Below are positions 1 through 8,899 of a stretch of 64,000 nucleotides of DNA, piece by piece. Below the pieces are notes generated by a model that worked only from the letters and a program-made list of their open reading frames with translations, did not search any database and was not told the DNA's origin. The position numbers and the translations under genes are program-made. This stretch comes from Dinoroseobacter sp965279125 (GTDB taxonomy: Bacteria > Pseudomonadota > Alphaproteobacteria > Rhodobacterales > Rhodobacteraceae): contig CBDIHL010000031.1 in NCBI GenBank assembly GCA_965279125.1, forward strand, positions 1 to 64,000, given 5' to 3'. The number at the start of each line of letters is the position of its first letter. Position 1 is the stretch's first letter.

Positions 1-147
1 ATCCTCCGTGATCCGCTCGACCAGAAGCGAGCAGCGGCGACGGGTGTTTTTGGGGTTCTCGGGGTCGCAGGCCCCCCAATGGCCGCCAAGGCGCGGCACC
101 CCGCCCGACGAGCCGCAGCCGAGGATGGTCAGGCGCAACTCAGCCAT
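1..147 (-). CDS. MBL-fold metal-dependent hydrolase, N-terminal part only
   Basis: Only the first 49 codons are inside the window; the gene runs off the left edge. The protein starts MAELRLTILGCGSSGGVPR, the opening beta strand and glycine-rich turn typical of the PhnP-like / RNase Z-like metallo-beta-lactamase fold. The metal-binding HxHxDH motif would lie further on and cannot be seen. The ATG overlaps the stop of the upstream tatD gene by 8 bp, so it is the next gene of the holB-tatD run. Such an MBL gene commonly follows tatD in alphaproteobacteria. Substrate is unknown. Confidence 0.7.
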   Translation of the reverse strand, partial: MAELRLTILGCGSSGGVPRLGGHWGACDPENPKNTRRRCSLLVERITED

Positions 148-931
148 GCTGTGCGGCTTTCCAGAAGAGACGCTCGAAATTGGCCTCCGTTTGGGCGGCG
201 AAGTCTTCATAGCTGAGGCCGAACACCTCGGCCCCGACGCGGGCGGTGTGGGCGGTATAAGCAGGCTCGTTCCGGCGACCTCTGTGGGGGGGCGGTGCGA
301 GATAGGGCGCGTCGGTTTCCACAAGGATGCGGTCCACCGGGGCCGCGGCGAAGATATCGCGCAGAGCTTGGGATTTCGGGAAGGCGGAGATGCCGGACAT
401 CGACAGGTAGAAGCCGAGGTCGAGGGCGGCCCGCGCCAGCTCTAAGCTACTGGAAAAGCAGTGCATAACACAAGTATACGAGGCGGCGTGATGGGCGTCG
501 GTTAGGATGCGGGCCATGTCATCGTCGGCGTCGCGCGCGTGGATGATCAGCGGCAGTCCGGTCTGCTGGGCGGCCTCGATATGGACGCGCAGGCTCTGTT
601 TTTGGATGTCCTTGCTATCGGCGGTGTAGTGGTAGTCGAGGCCCGTCTCGCCGATGCCGACGAATTTCGGGTGCTTAGACAACGTAAGAAGCTCGTCGAG
701 GGTCGCGAGCGGCTCGGCAGCGGCACTCATCGGGTGCGTGCCAGCGGCGTAGAACACCGGCGCGTGGGCCTCGGCGATGGCGCGGATCTCCGGCTCGCAG
801 CGCAGTTTCGTGCAGATCGTGACCATGCGGTGCACGCCTGCCTCGGCGGCGCGGTCTACAAGGCCCGCAACATCGCCCTCGAAATCGGGGAAGTCGAGAT
901 GGCAGTGGCTGTCGGTGATGCGCGGTTGCAT
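140..931 (-). CDS. tatD: TatD family metal-dependent hydrolase/DNase
   Basis: 263 residues, normal for the TatD family of TIM-barrel metal-dependent DNases. The metal ligands are visible: H9 and H11 in DSHCHLDF, E95 in GIGETGLDYHY, H131 in IIHARDAD, H157 in MHCFS and D207 in ETDAPYLAP. The family has 3'-5' exonuclease activity linked to DNA repair and turnover. It lies 15 bp after holB and overlaps the next MBL gene, so the three are probably cotranscribed. The function is assigned from family only. Confidence 0.93.
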   Translation of the reverse strand: MQPRITDSHCHLDFPDFEGDVAGLVDRAAEAGVHRMVTICTKLRCEPEIRAIAEAHAPVFYAAGTHPMSAAAEPLATLDELLTLSKHPKFVGIGETGLDYHYTADSKDIQKQSLRVHIEAAQQTGLPLIIHARDADDDMARILTDAHHAASYTCVMHCFSSSLELARAALDLGFYLSMSGISAFPKSQALRDIFAAAPVDRILVETDAPYLAPPPHRGRRNEPAYTAHTARVGAEVFGLSYEDFAAQTEANFERLFWKAAQHG

Positions 932-946
932 GGGCGGCTTTCTGGC

Positions 947-2089
947 TTAGGGCGCGGCCCGGCGGGCGGTGGCCTGCAATTGGCGGAACATATCGAGCAG
1001 AAGCACCGAAGGGTCAAGGTTCAGCGCAGCACCTTTGCGGACCTGCGCGGGCACGGTGACGGCGGCCTCGGCCCAAGCTTGCGCGGCATGGGGGGTGGGT
1101 GCGAGGCGGGCGCGGATCGCGGCCTCGCCGGGAGTGGCTTCCGGGAGCGCGGTGGAGATCGCGGCTTGGCGGGCGATTTGGCTGACGGCGCGCTCGGTCA
1201 GGGTGGTCAGCATCGACAAACGCTCGGTGCCAGCAGCCCCGCCGGGCAAGGTCGCAAGCGCCATCGCGCGGGCGCGATCAAGCCGGGGCAGCGTGTCGAG
1301 AAGGGCGATGATCTGGGTATAGAGGTCGGTGCCCCCAGCGGTCCTGAGCGACAGCGCCGTGCGGGCAGAGCCGTCGGCGAGTTGGGTCAGCGGGGCCAAC
1401 TCATCCGCAGGCAGCTCGGTCCCTTCCACTTGGGCGAGCACTTTGCCCAGATCGCCTGGCCCAAGTGGCGCACAGCGCAGCACCCGGCAGCGCGATCGGA
1501 TCGTCGGCAACAGGCGCGCGGGTTGGTGGGCGACGAGCAGGAAGACGGTGTTTTCGGGCGGCTCTTCCAGCGCTTTCAGCAGGGCGTTGGCGGCGTTGCG
1601 GTTCATCTCGTCGGCAGCATCGACAATGACCACGCGGCGTCCGCCATCGGGGATCGACATGGCGAAGAACGCCTTGAGCTTGCGCGCATCCTCGACGGTG
1701 ATCTCGGCGCGGGGGCGGTAGGGTTTTTTATCGGTGTTCCAGTTGCGCTTGAGCACAAACAGGCGTTGATCAGTGCCGATGAGGATGCGGCGGACGGCAG
1801 GGTCCTCGGGATCGGTATCGAGGGAGGTGGCAGGCTCGGGCGCGAACATGCCGCCGTCGTCAATGGGCGTGCTCAGCAGATAGCGGGCGGCGCGCCACGC
1901 GAAGGAGGCCTTGCCGATGCCTTGCGGGCCGGTCAGCAGCCAAGCGTGATGGAGACGACCCGAGGCGAGCGCGTCGAGCAGCGCTTTCTCCGCCGTCTCA
2001 TGGCCAAAGACCCGCGCCGCCTCACGCGGATGCGGCGCGCCGTCGAGCGCGTCGAGATCGGGAAGGATGTCGTCGTCAGCCATGGGCAT
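947..2089 (-). CDS. holB: DNA polymerase III subunit delta'
   Basis: 380 residues. An AAA+ clamp-loader subunit: Walker A GPQGIGKAS at residues 54-62, then the sensor region with LLKALEEPPENT and an SRC-type arginine-finger motif in TIRSRCRVLRC. The delta' subunit works with delta and tau/gamma to load the beta sliding clamp at replication forks. The start overlaps the end of tmk by 14 bp; a start two codons later (MADDD, 2083) is equally possible. The tmk-holB-tatD order is conserved in many proteobacteria and supports the call. Confidence 0.93.
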   Translation of the reverse strand: MPMADDDILPDLDALDGAPHPREAARVFGHETAEKALLDALASGRLHHAWLLTGPQGIGKASFAWRAARYLLSTPIDDGGMFAPEPATSLDTDPEDPAVRRILIGTDQRLFVLKRNWNTDKKPYRPRAEITVEDARKLKAFFAMSIPDGGRRVVIVDAADEMNRNAANALLKALEEPPENTVFLLVAHQPARLLPTIRSRCRVLRCAPLGPGDLGKVLAQVEGTELPADELAPLTQLADGSARTALSLRTAGGTDLYTQIIALLDTLPRLDRARAMALATLPGGAAGTERLSMLTTLTERAVSQIARQAAISTALPEATPGEAAIRARLAPTPHAAQAWAEAAVTVPAQVRKGAALNLDPSVLLLDMFRQLQATARRAAP

Positions 2090-2699
2090 TCACCGCCGCA
2101 AGGACGCGCTCGGCCACCACATCCGGCGCGGCATCCCCGTCGATGACCTCGCAGCGATCCGAGAACTCAGCCGCCAGATCAAGGAAGGCGGCGCGCAGGC
2201 GGGTCTGGAAATCGGTGCCGAAATCCTCGAACCGTTCCTCAGCCGTCTGGCGACCTTTGGCCCGCGCATGGCCCTTCGCGGGATCCATGTCGATAATCAG
2301 GGTCAGGTCCGGCTCGATCCCGATGATCAGGGCGTGCAGTTGGTCGACGGTGCTGCGCAGATCGCCGCGCGTCATGCCTTGGTAAAGGCGCGTGCTGTCG
2401 GCGAACCGGTCGCAGATGACAGTTTTTCCAGCCGCGAGCGCGGGCTTGATCGTGCGCTCCACATGGTCGCGGCGGGCGGCGGTGAAGAGCAAAAGCTCCG
2501 TCTCAGCAGACCAGCGGTCCGGTTCGCCTTGCAGCACCAGCGCGCGGATTTCCTCGGCCCCGGGCGATCCTCCGGGTTCGCGGGTCAGCACCACATCCGT
2601 GCCATCCGCGCGCAAGGTCTCGGCCAGACGGCGCGCTTGGGTGGATTTGCCGGAGCCGTCGATACCCTCGAAACTGATGAAGCGACCGGGAGGAGACAT
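2076..2699 (-). CDS. tmk: Thymidylate kinase
   Basis: 207 residues, the usual size. The P-loop EGIDGSGKST lies at residues 11-20 and the DR(Y/F) motif appears as DRFADST. The enzyme phosphorylates dTMP to dTDP in the cytoplasm for DNA synthesis. The sequence TREPGG, next to the P-loop region, is the family's nucleotide-binding signature. It is followed by holB with overlapping ends, and preceded by the carboxypeptidase gene 6 bp upstream, so it is likely part of one transcript. Confidence 0.95.
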   Translation of the reverse strand: MSPPGRFISFEGIDGSGKSTQARRLAETLRADGTDVVLTREPGGSPGAEEIRALVLQGEPDRWSAETELLLFTAARRDHVERTIKPALAAGKTVICDRFADSTRLYQGMTRGDLRSTVDQLHALIIGIEPDLTLIIDMDPAKGHARAKGRQTAEERFEDFGTDFQTRLRAAFLDLAAEFSDRCEVIDGDAAPDVVAERVLAAVNAHG

Positions 2700-2705
2700 A
2701 TCGCC

Positions 2706-3875
2706 CTAGCGCACTGCCGCGTCGGCAGCGCCTTGTCCGGTGATTTGATCGAGAATGCTCTGCGCTGCGATCCACAGGCGCTGGGTGAAGCTGCCCTCGG
2801 CCACGTCGCCTTCGGTGCGTAGCCCAATGCGACGCGCAGGCATGTCTGGGATCTGGACGATCATCTCACCAACCAGAGTGCCTTTAAAAACAGGGGCTTG
2901 AAGTGGGCCGTTAAACCGAATTTCCGCATCAAGCGCATTGCCCGCAGACAGCGGCACCAGCGTCGTGAGATTGTCATCGGCTACCAGTCCCACGGTCTCG
3001 GCCGCGCCCATGAAAACCGGGGCCTCAGCCACGCGCGTTCCGGCCTCGACGACATCGCGGGCGACGAATTGGCGGAAGGCCCAGTTGACGATCCGCTCGG
3101 ATTCCTCGGCCCGCGCGGCGGCGGTGGGCAAACCGGTAATCACGAACACAACGCGGCGGTCGCCCTGTTTGGCGCTCCCTGCGAGGCCAAACCCGGCTTC
3201 CTGGGTGTGGCCGGTCTTGAGGCCGTCCGCGCCGATGCCGAGAGGCAAGATCGGGTTGCGGTTGAAGCGGTTGGACGGTGCGCGTTCGGCGAAGTGATAT
3301 TCGGTATCGTCGAAATAAGCGTAGAATTCGGGGAACTCGGTGATCAGGCGTTTGGAAAGGATCCCCAGATCGCGCATCGACATGCGGTGCCCGTCAGCTG
3401 GCCAGCCCGAGGCGTTTACAAAGGTGGAATTCTCCATCCCCAAGGCCCGCGCGCGATCGGTCATCAGACGGGCAAAGGCAGCCTCAGTCCCAGCAAGCCC
3501 TTCGGCAATTGCGACGGTCGCGTCATTGCCGGATTGCACGATCACGCCCTTGATGAGATCCTCGGCAGTCGGGCGGTCGCCTTGTTGCAGCATCATCGTC
3601 GAGCCGCCCATCGCTTGGCTGCGCGACGAGACGGTGAACGGAGTATCCAGCGACACGGCAGGGTTCTCACGGATTGCCTCGAACAGCATGTTCAGCGTCA
3701 TCAACTTGGACATCGATGCGGGAGGCAAAGCCTCGTCCGCGTTCTTCTCCAAAAGCACGGTGTCGGTGCCGACATCATAAACCCACGCCGCCGTGGCGCG
3801 GGTTTCAAAGGCGGCATGGGCTGGCAAAGCGAGGGCCAGCATAACAGGGAGGGCGCGGAGCAGAATGCGAAGCAT
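2706..3875 (-). CDS. dacC: Serine-type D-Ala-D-Ala carboxypeptidase (penicillin-binding protein 5/6 type)
   Basis: 389 residues from the ATG at 3875, chosen because a signal peptide follows directly (MLRILLRALPVMLALALPAHA, cleavage near residue 21-22). The open frame extends further upstream but that part overlaps the SPOR gene. The three active-site motifs of peptidase family S11 are present: S54-M-S-K57, S115-G-N117 and K220-T-G222. The enzyme trims the terminal D-Ala from peptidoglycan pentapeptides in the periplasm. The C-terminal part matches the PBP5 beta-rich domain with a final amphipathic stretch. The symbol dacC versus dacA cannot be settled from sequence alone. Confidence 0.92.
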   Translation of the reverse strand: MLRILLRALPVMLALALPAHAAFETRATAAWVYDVGTDTVLLEKNADEALPPASMSKLMTLNMLFEAIRENPAVSLDTPFTVSSRSQAMGGSTMMLQQGDRPTAEDLIKGVIVQSGNDATVAIAEGLAGTEAAFARLMTDRARALGMENSTFVNASGWPADGHRMSMRDLGILSKRLITEFPEFYAYFDDTEYHFAERAPSNRFNRNPILPLGIGADGLKTGHTQEAGFGLAGSAKQGDRRVVFVITGLPTAAARAEESERIVNWAFRQFVARDVVEAGTRVAEAPVFMGAAETVGLVADDNLTTLVPLSAGNALDAEIRFNGPLQAPVFKGTLVGEMIVQIPDMPARRIGLRTEGDVAEGSFTQRLWIAAQSILDQITGQGAADAAVR

Positions 3876-3891
3876 GGGGGCGATTGCGTCC

Positions 3892-4713
3892 TTAATTGCT
3901 GACGAAATAGGCGTCGGAAAAGCCGAGGCCCTTGGCGGTTTGCAGCATGGCGGCCCGGTCTGCGGAAGTCCGGGTCGGCCCGACGACAACGCGCCAGAAT
4001 TTGCGCCCGCGGCTGGTTTGTTCGCGCACGGTGGGCACCATGCCTGCGCCGCGCAAGCGGTCTGCGGTGCGGCGGGCATTGGCCTCGACGCTGAAAATAC
4101 CGATCTGGATGAACGGTTTGGACAGCGTGCTTGAGGGGGGTGTCGCCGCAGGTGCTGCGGCGGGGGGAGTGGCACCTTGCGGGCGGGCGTTGGTTTCGAC
4201 CTCGGCGATGGCCCCTTCGACGGTATCCTCAAGCGTTTCCGATGAGATCTCGCCCGCCGCAACAGGGGCGGGGCTTGGCGTTGGGGCTTCGGGCACTTCC
4301 TGGCGGCGCAGGGCTGTGACATTCAGCTGAACAGGGGCACCTGCGAGCATGCCGAGGGCTTCTGCTGCGTCAGACGAGACTTGCAAGGCTGGCCCAGGGG
4401 TTGTGCGTTCGCGCCGGAAAAGCGCGCCAATGACGAACTGGCCGTTTGCTTCGTTGCGGATAATCACACGTTCGGGATCTTTTACATCCGCATAGGCCAC
4501 CCAAACGCCCCCAAGGGAGGGGCGACCATCCCACAGACCTTGCTCGGAGGCTTGAAACACTTCAGGCGCTTCAATGTCGCGCTCGACCAATCGGGTGGTT
4601 GTGCTCGCGGTTTGACCCGCGCCGGAGCCAAGCGAAAAACTACCAGTTTCGTCACATCCCGACAGCGCGAAGGCCGCAACTCCCGCAAATGCGATACTCA
4701 ATACGCGTGCCAT
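3892..4713 (-). CDS. SPOR domain-containing lipoprotein
   Basis: 273 residues from the ATG at 4713, which has an AAAGG ribosome site and starts a lipoprotein signal peptide with lipobox ALSGC (lipidated C20). An earlier in-frame ATG at 4788 would bury this signal. A low-complexity Ala/Pro-rich linker covers roughly residues 135-190. The last 75 residues form a SPOR domain (KPFIQIGIFSVEANARR to the end), which binds denuded glycan strands at division septa. It lies 16 bp before the carboxypeptidase gene, suggesting a shared role in cell wall remodelling. Confidence 0.85.
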   Translation of the reverse strand: MARVLSIAFAGVAAFALSGCDETGSFSLGSGAGQTASTTTRLVERDIEAPEVFQASEQGLWDGRPSLGGVWVAYADVKDPERVIIRNEANGQFVIGALFRRERTTPGPALQVSSDAAEALGMLAGAPVQLNVTALRRQEVPEAPTPSPAPVAAGEISSETLEDTVEGAIAEVETNARPQGATPPAAAPAATPPSSTLSKPFIQIGIFSVEANARRTADRLRGAGMVPTVREQTSRGRKFWRVVVGPTRTSADRAAMLQTAKGLGFSDAYFVSN

Positions 4714-4922
4714 GCCCACACCTTTCACCCAATGTCGTGCCGTCTGCGCAGCACGTATCGCCCCCTTGCCCGAGAGGCTTTGGCACAAAGTAACCGCAGA
4801 CGCGTCACAAGAAAAGGGCGCAAGGCGTTGATCACGAAAGGGTGGGCGTGTTTTGGCTGGGGCATCGCAGGGGCGAAAGAGTTTTGCAGAATCAATGACA
4901 GGGCGCTAAGCGAGGCGTCAGC

Positions 4923-5012
4923 GGAGGCTTGGCAGAGTGGTCGAATGCACCGGTCTTGAAAACCGACGAGGGTGAAAGTCCTCCCAGGGTTCGAATCCCT
5001 GAGCCTCCGCCA
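4923..5012 (+). tRNA. tRNA-Ser (anticodon UGA)
   Basis: A 90-nt class II tRNA. Acceptor stem GGAGGCT pairs with AGCCTCC, followed by discriminator G and an encoded CCA at 5010-5012. The anticodon loop CTTGAAA carries TGA at 4957-4959. A long variable arm (GACGAGGGTGAAAGTCCTCC) and the T-arm GGTTCGAATCC are present. A T-run at 5014-5018 follows. It reads codon UCA. A decayed recombinase gene lies immediately downstream. Confidence 0.97.
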
Positions 5013-5101
5013 CTTTTTAAAGCATTGGTATACAGCAATAACTTGTGCTTTCGTGCAGCCCGTTCTCATTGACGTAATGCGCGGTGAACCAGAGTGCCTT
5101 G

Positions 5102-5790
5102 TTATCGGGTGGTGATCACTTTGACACGCCAAGGGCTGAGGAAGCCGAGTGGAAGGCGTTGGCGAATGCGGCTCTCGGGCATGCGTTGCGCGGCGGCGAT
5201 GTCGCTGATGCGGTCTCCAGCCTTGATCGCGACAAACCAGCTTTGGGCTTTGAGCATATTTGCCGCGCGTGTTGGATCGGGGTTGCTTAGGGCGAGACCG
5301 AGGTTCAGGCGGAGTTCCTGCCCGCGCCGTTTGAGATGAACTGGGGCCGCCATCCTGAGGGCCGTGGGATCTGGGCGGCTTGCTGAGAGATCAAGGCTTT
5401 TGGCGAGGGGGGCCATGTCAAACGTGATCGCGATTCCGCTGATGTCGAACCTGGCAGATTTGAGAAGCGGTTCTCAAGCCTCAGGGCCGTTCGGCGATTT
5501 GGGAATGTCCTCGATCTGCTGTAGCTTAGCTTGCATTTGAACCAATGCCGCTGCAGCGGCATCCGGCATGAACTTCAGCGGGATGCTTTGTGCTGTCGCG
5601 CTTGTGCCTGCGACAGTGCCTCAAGCTCGAGCCGCTGCTTTGTAAGTCGCTCCTGAACAGCATCCCACGTGGCTTGATCAATGATGCCCTCGTGCTGACC
5701 ATCATAGACCTAGCCCTTTTTGGGCATGTGCCCGGCACAATAAGGTTGGTCAGGATCCGATGGAGATGCGTGCGCCAGTGTCGGTGTTCA
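5102..5790 (-). pseudogene. Decayed serine site-specific recombinase (resolvase/invertase superfamily)
   Basis: Read on the minus strand, pieces of a phage-type serine recombinase appear in different frames. Near 5760 are ILTN and PYCAGHMPKKG, then an in-frame TAG, then VYDGQHEGIIDQATWDAVQE (about 5590-5710), which is the classic recombinase-domain sequence. It ends in another stop. The C-terminal part is open from 5416 to 5102 and contains PVHLKRRGQELRLNLG and the HTH-like IAAAQRMPESRIRQRL with LGFLSPWRVKVI. At least two frameshifts and two stops separate these pieces, and the catalytic N-terminal serine domain is missing. This is a remnant of an integrated element beside the tRNA-Ser. Confidence 0.75.
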
Positions 5791-5834
5791 AAACCCGAGG
5801 TCCAGTCGCAACCAGCGCTCTTGGGGCAGACCGC

Positions 5835-6209
5835 TCAGCTTTCCTGCTCGGCTTCTGGCACGCTTAGCGTAGACCAGGTCGCATCCCGAGCTGGCGGCGG
5901 CGGAGGGGTTTCGCACACGTCTTTGTGGATGTTCACTTTTGCGATGAAATTGGCCGAGATGGGGGCGGTGACGAACAAGAACGCCATGATCAGGATTTCG
6001 TGGCTCGACGGCACCCCCATCACAAACGAATGGATGATCGAGGCGACCAGCAGCATCCCGATCCCGATGGTGCCGACCTTGGTGGGGGCATGCAGACGCG
6101 TCATCGGATCGTTGAACTTCAACAGCCCCAGCACGCCAACCAGCACGAACCCGGACCCGATCAGCAGCGAAATAGCCACGGCATATGTTCCGATAATCTG
6201 AGCGGTCAT
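5835..6209 (-). CDS. mrpG: Mrp-type Na+/H+ antiporter subunit G
   Basis: 124 residues from the ATG at 6209, which overlaps the end of mrpF by 4 bp; longer reading frames upstream are not coding. Three membrane helices are visible, with the family sequence LLKFNDPMTRLHAPTKVGTI between the first two. MrpG is a small membrane subunit of the multi-subunit cation/proton antiporter. The hydrophilic tail with five prolines (ETPPPPPARD) is a lineage-specific extension. It is the last gene of the six-gene Mrp operon. Confidence 0.92.
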   Translation of the reverse strand: MTAQIIGTYAVAISLLIGSGFVLVGVLGLLKFNDPMTRLHAPTKVGTIGIGMLLVASIIHSFVMGVPSSHEILIMAFLFVTAPISANFIAKVNIHKDVCETPPPPPARDATWSTLSVPEAEQES

Positions 6210-6493
6210 TCGATGATGTCCCCCCGCAAGATGAAGCGCGCCAGCGCCACGGTGGAGACAAAGCCCAGCATGGCGATCAGCAGCGCGACCTCGAAATAGA
6301 TCTGCACGCCTTGGGCGATGCCCAGCACGATGACGAGGCCCAGCGAGTTGATCACCATCGTATCCAGCGCCAGGATGCGGTCGCCTGATGTCGGCCCCAG
6401 CACCAGCCGCACCATCGAGAAGACCTGCGCCAGCGCCAATGTCACGAAGGTGACGGCCAGCGCGAATTCCATAAGTGTGTCTGCAAACATCAT
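6206..6493 (-). CDS. mrpF: Mrp-type Na+/H+ antiporter subunit F
   Basis: 95 residues, the standard MrpF size, with three membrane helices. The conserved GPTSGDRILALDTM motif between helices 1 and 2 is present. MrpF is a small subunit needed for assembly and activity of the antiporter. It overlaps mrpE by 4 bp and mrpG by 4 bp, consistent with translational coupling. Confidence 0.93.
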   Translation of the reverse strand: MMFADTLMEFALAVTFVTLALAQVFSMVRLVLGPTSGDRILALDTMVINSLGLVIVLGIAQGVQIYFEVALLIAMLGFVSTVALARFILRGDIIE

Positions 6494-6990
6494 GTGAAAA
6501 TCTCCAATAGGCGGCGCTCGTAGCGGGTCTTGATGTCCTCGCGGATCGCATCGGGATCGGTGGTGTGCAGCACATGCACCAGAAGGCTATGGCCGTGATC
6601 CGACAAATCCGCCGACACGGTGCCGGGCGTCAGGGTGATGGTGCCGGCCAGAAGCGTGATTGCCTCAGGCTCGCACAGCTCCAGCGGGATCACGACCCAT
6701 GCGGGTTTCAGCTTGGCGTTTGGGACGGTCAGAACGATCCAGGCCACCTCTATATTGGCGACGATGATGTCCCACATCACCACCAGGCTATAGGTGATCA
6801 TGCGGCCCGCGCGGAAGCCCTTGGGCGTATCGGGCCACCATATCGAGGTGCTCCACGGGATGATGATGCCCAAGATCAGACCGAAGACGGCCATGCCCGC
6901 CGACAGCTCGTTTTGCAAAAGCAGCCAGACGAGGGCGAGGATCAGGGTCAGAACCGGGTGCGGTATAAGCCAGTAAAACGCGCGGGACAT
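6490..6990 (-). CDS. mrpE: Mrp-type Na+/H+ antiporter subunit E
   Basis: 166 residues, two to three N-terminal membrane helices followed by the cytoplasmic domain. The MrpE signature appears as ELCEPEAITLLAGTITLTPG and the later HVLHTTDPDAIREDIKTRYE. It is one base from the end of mrpD and overlaps mrpF. The subunit supports assembly of the antiporter complex in the inner membrane. Confidence 0.93.
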   Translation of the reverse strand: MSRAFYWLIPHPVLTLILALVWLLLQNELSAGMAVFGLILGIIIPWSTSIWWPDTPKGFRAGRMITYSLVVMWDIIVANIEVAWIVLTVPNAKLKPAWVVIPLELCEPEAITLLAGTITLTPGTVSADLSDHGHSLLVHVLHTTDPDAIREDIKTRYERRLLEIFT

Positions 6991-6991
6991 G

Positions 6992-8545
6992 TCAGTGATC
7001 CTCCGTCGTGGACGTGGGCGTGCTCAGCTTGCCGGGGGTTTCCAGCACGATCTCGATATAGGGCGCGGGATCGAACAGCTGTGCGGCGATGGCGGTGGTG
7101 TAGCTGTGTACCTGACCGGCAAAGACCGTGTGAGAGGCCAGCAAGGCCAGCAATCCACCGATGGCCACATACGACATGGTGGGCGGGGCGTGCGGCGCTG
7201 GTGCGGCACCTTCGGCGGCGGCCACGCTTTGGGCTTTCCAGAACACGATGCTGCCCGCGCGGGCAAATCCCAGAATGCTGATCAAGCTGGAGCCCAGCAC
7301 AGTCGCCCAAATCCATACCACGAGGTCCGAGCCCACAGCCGCATCCAACACCAACAACTTGCCGATGAACCCCGACAGCGGTGGCAGGCCCGCCATGGCA
7401 ATGGCGCTGGCAAAGAACAGAGCCGAGATGACGACAGTGCCTGCAATTGCCGGTTGCGGCGTCAGGCGCAGATCGGCGCGTCCGCTGCGCACCAGATCGC
7501 AAATCAGAAACAGCGCAGCGCCCGCCAGGGTCGAATGCACGATGTAGTACAAAGCGGCCGCGATCCCCTCGGGCGTGAACAGCGAGATCGCGATCATCAC
7601 CATCCCCATGGAGCCGATCACCGCAAATGCGATCAACCGATCAAGCGTCTTGGCCGCCAGCACCCCGACCATGCCGATGGCCAGCGACAACAGGGCTGCG
7701 GGCAACAACCAATCCACATGCAGCCCGGAGGTGACCTCCAGATCGGGCGGAAAGATCATCGTATAGACCCGGATGATCGCATAGGCGCCCACCTTGGTCA
7801 TGATCGCAAACAGGGCGGCGACCGGGGCAGGGGCCTCGGCATAGCTCGACGGCAGCCAGAAATGCAGGGGCACAAGCGCGGCCTTGATGGCGAACACCAG
7901 CAACAACAGGACGGAAGCCACGCGAATGCCCACAGTGTCTTCTGGACCAATCAGGGCGACGCGATTGGCCAGATCTGCCATGTTCAGCGTGCCAGTCTCG
8001 GCATAGATCGACCCCAGCGCGAACAAAAACAGCGTCGAGCCGATGAGGTTGAACAGCACATATTGCACCCCCGCCTTCAGCCGCGCATTGCCGCCCGCAT
8101 GGATCATCAGCCCGTAGGAGGCGATCAACAGCACCTCGAAGAACACAAAGAGGTTGAACAGATCCCCGGTCAGGAACGCGCCCATGATGCCCATCAACTG
8201 GAACTGGAACAGGGCGTGGAAGTGCCGCCCTCTGTCATCCCAACGCGAGCTGATGGCGTAAAGCAGCACAAACAGCGCCAGCACCGCCGTCAGCAGAACC
8301 ATCATCGTCGACAGCCTGTCACCGACCAGCACGATCCCAAACGGGGCCGCCCAATCGCCAAGCTGGTAGAGCATGATGCTGCCATCTGCGGTTGCCAGCG
8401 CAAGCCCGCCCGTCACCGTGATCAGCATTAGGACACCGACGATGGAGAAGACGCGCTGGATGCCGATATGGTAGCGCGCCGCCAGAATGATGAACGGGGC
8501 CAGCATGGCGGGCAGAACGACGGGGGCGATTAACCAATGGGTCAT
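6992..8545 (-). CDS. mrpD: Mrp-type Na+/H+ antiporter subunit D
   Basis: 517 residues and about 14 membrane helices. It is homologous to the proton-pumping NuoL/M/N subunits of complex I. The conserved Glu after the fifth helix region (FFEVLLIASYGLMIHAGG) and the Lys in FAIKAALVPLHFWLPSSYAE are present; both are part of the proton channel in this superfamily. It overlaps mrpC by 4 bp. With MrpA it forms the ion-translocating core. Confidence 0.94.
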   Translation of the reverse strand: MTHWLIAPVVLPAMLAPFIILAARYHIGIQRVFSIVGVLMLITVTGGLALATADGSIMLYQLGDWAAPFGIVLVGDRLSTMMVLLTAVLALFVLLYAISSRWDDRGRHFHALFQFQLMGIMGAFLTGDLFNLFVFFEVLLIASYGLMIHAGGNARLKAGVQYVLFNLIGSTLFLFALGSIYAETGTLNMADLANRVALIGPEDTVGIRVASVLLLLVFAIKAALVPLHFWLPSSYAEAPAPVAALFAIMTKVGAYAIIRVYTMIFPPDLEVTSGLHVDWLLPAALLSLAIGMVGVLAAKTLDRLIAFAVIGSMGMVMIAISLFTPEGIAAALYYIVHSTLAGAALFLICDLVRSGRADLRLTPQPAIAGTVVISALFFASAIAMAGLPPLSGFIGKLLVLDAAVGSDLVVWIWATVLGSSLISILGFARAGSIVFWKAQSVAAAEGAAPAPHAPPTMSYVAIGGLLALLASHTVFAGQVHSYTTAIAAQLFDPAPYIEIVLETPGKLSTPTSTTEDH

Positions 8546-8898
8546 GACTTGCCCTCCGACGTGGTGTCCGAGGTCTCGGGTTGGTCATCCACATGGTCGT
8601 CATCTGACCCAAGAAACGCCCCAAGGCCGATCATCACCACCACCGCCGTCATCCCGAACGAGATCACGATGGCCGTCAGCACGAGCGCTTGCGGCAGCGG
8701 GTCCGTGTAGGTTGTCACTGTGTCACGCAGCACAGGCGGCGCACCGATGGCGACGCGGCCCGAGATGAACAAAAACAGATTGACTGCATAGGTCAGCAGC
8801 GAAATGCCAAGGATAACCGGGAAGGTGCGCAGGCGCAGCACCAGATAAATCCCGGCGGCTGTCATCACTCCAATGGCGGAGGCGAGCAGAAGTTCCAT
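8542..8898 (-). CDS. mrpC: Mrp-type Na+/H+ antiporter subunit C
   Basis: 118 residues from the ATG at 8898, directly after the mrpAB stop; a longer frame would start inside mrpAB. Homologous to NuoK: three helices with the conserved sequence LLTYAVNLFLFISGR and DPLPQALVLTAIVISFG. A hydrophilic Asp-rich tail (GSDDDHVDDQPE) follows. Part of the tightly packed Mrp operon. Confidence 0.93.
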   Translation of the reverse strand: MELLLASAIGVMTAAGIYLVLRLRTFPVILGISLLTYAVNLFLFISGRVAIGAPPVLRDTVTTYTDPLPQALVLTAIVISFGMTAVVVMIGLGAFLGSDDDHVDDQPETSDTTSEGKS

Positions 8899-8899
8899 G

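Noticed and set aside
539..2146. Long plus-strand open frame (535 codons) over tatD and holB
   Set aside because: It is antisense to two genes with intact family motifs, and its translation is Arg/Gly/Ala-rich with no recognisable domain; a typical shadow in GC-rich DNA.
3876..4322. N-terminal extension of the D,D-carboxypeptidase
   Set aside because: It overlaps the SPOR gene, is Pro/Arg-rich, and would bury the signal peptide that begins at 3875.
6989..8431. 480-codon plus-strand frame opposite mrpD
   Set aside because: Antisense to a membrane protein gene; its His/Gln/Arg-rich product reflects the complement of hydrophobic codons.
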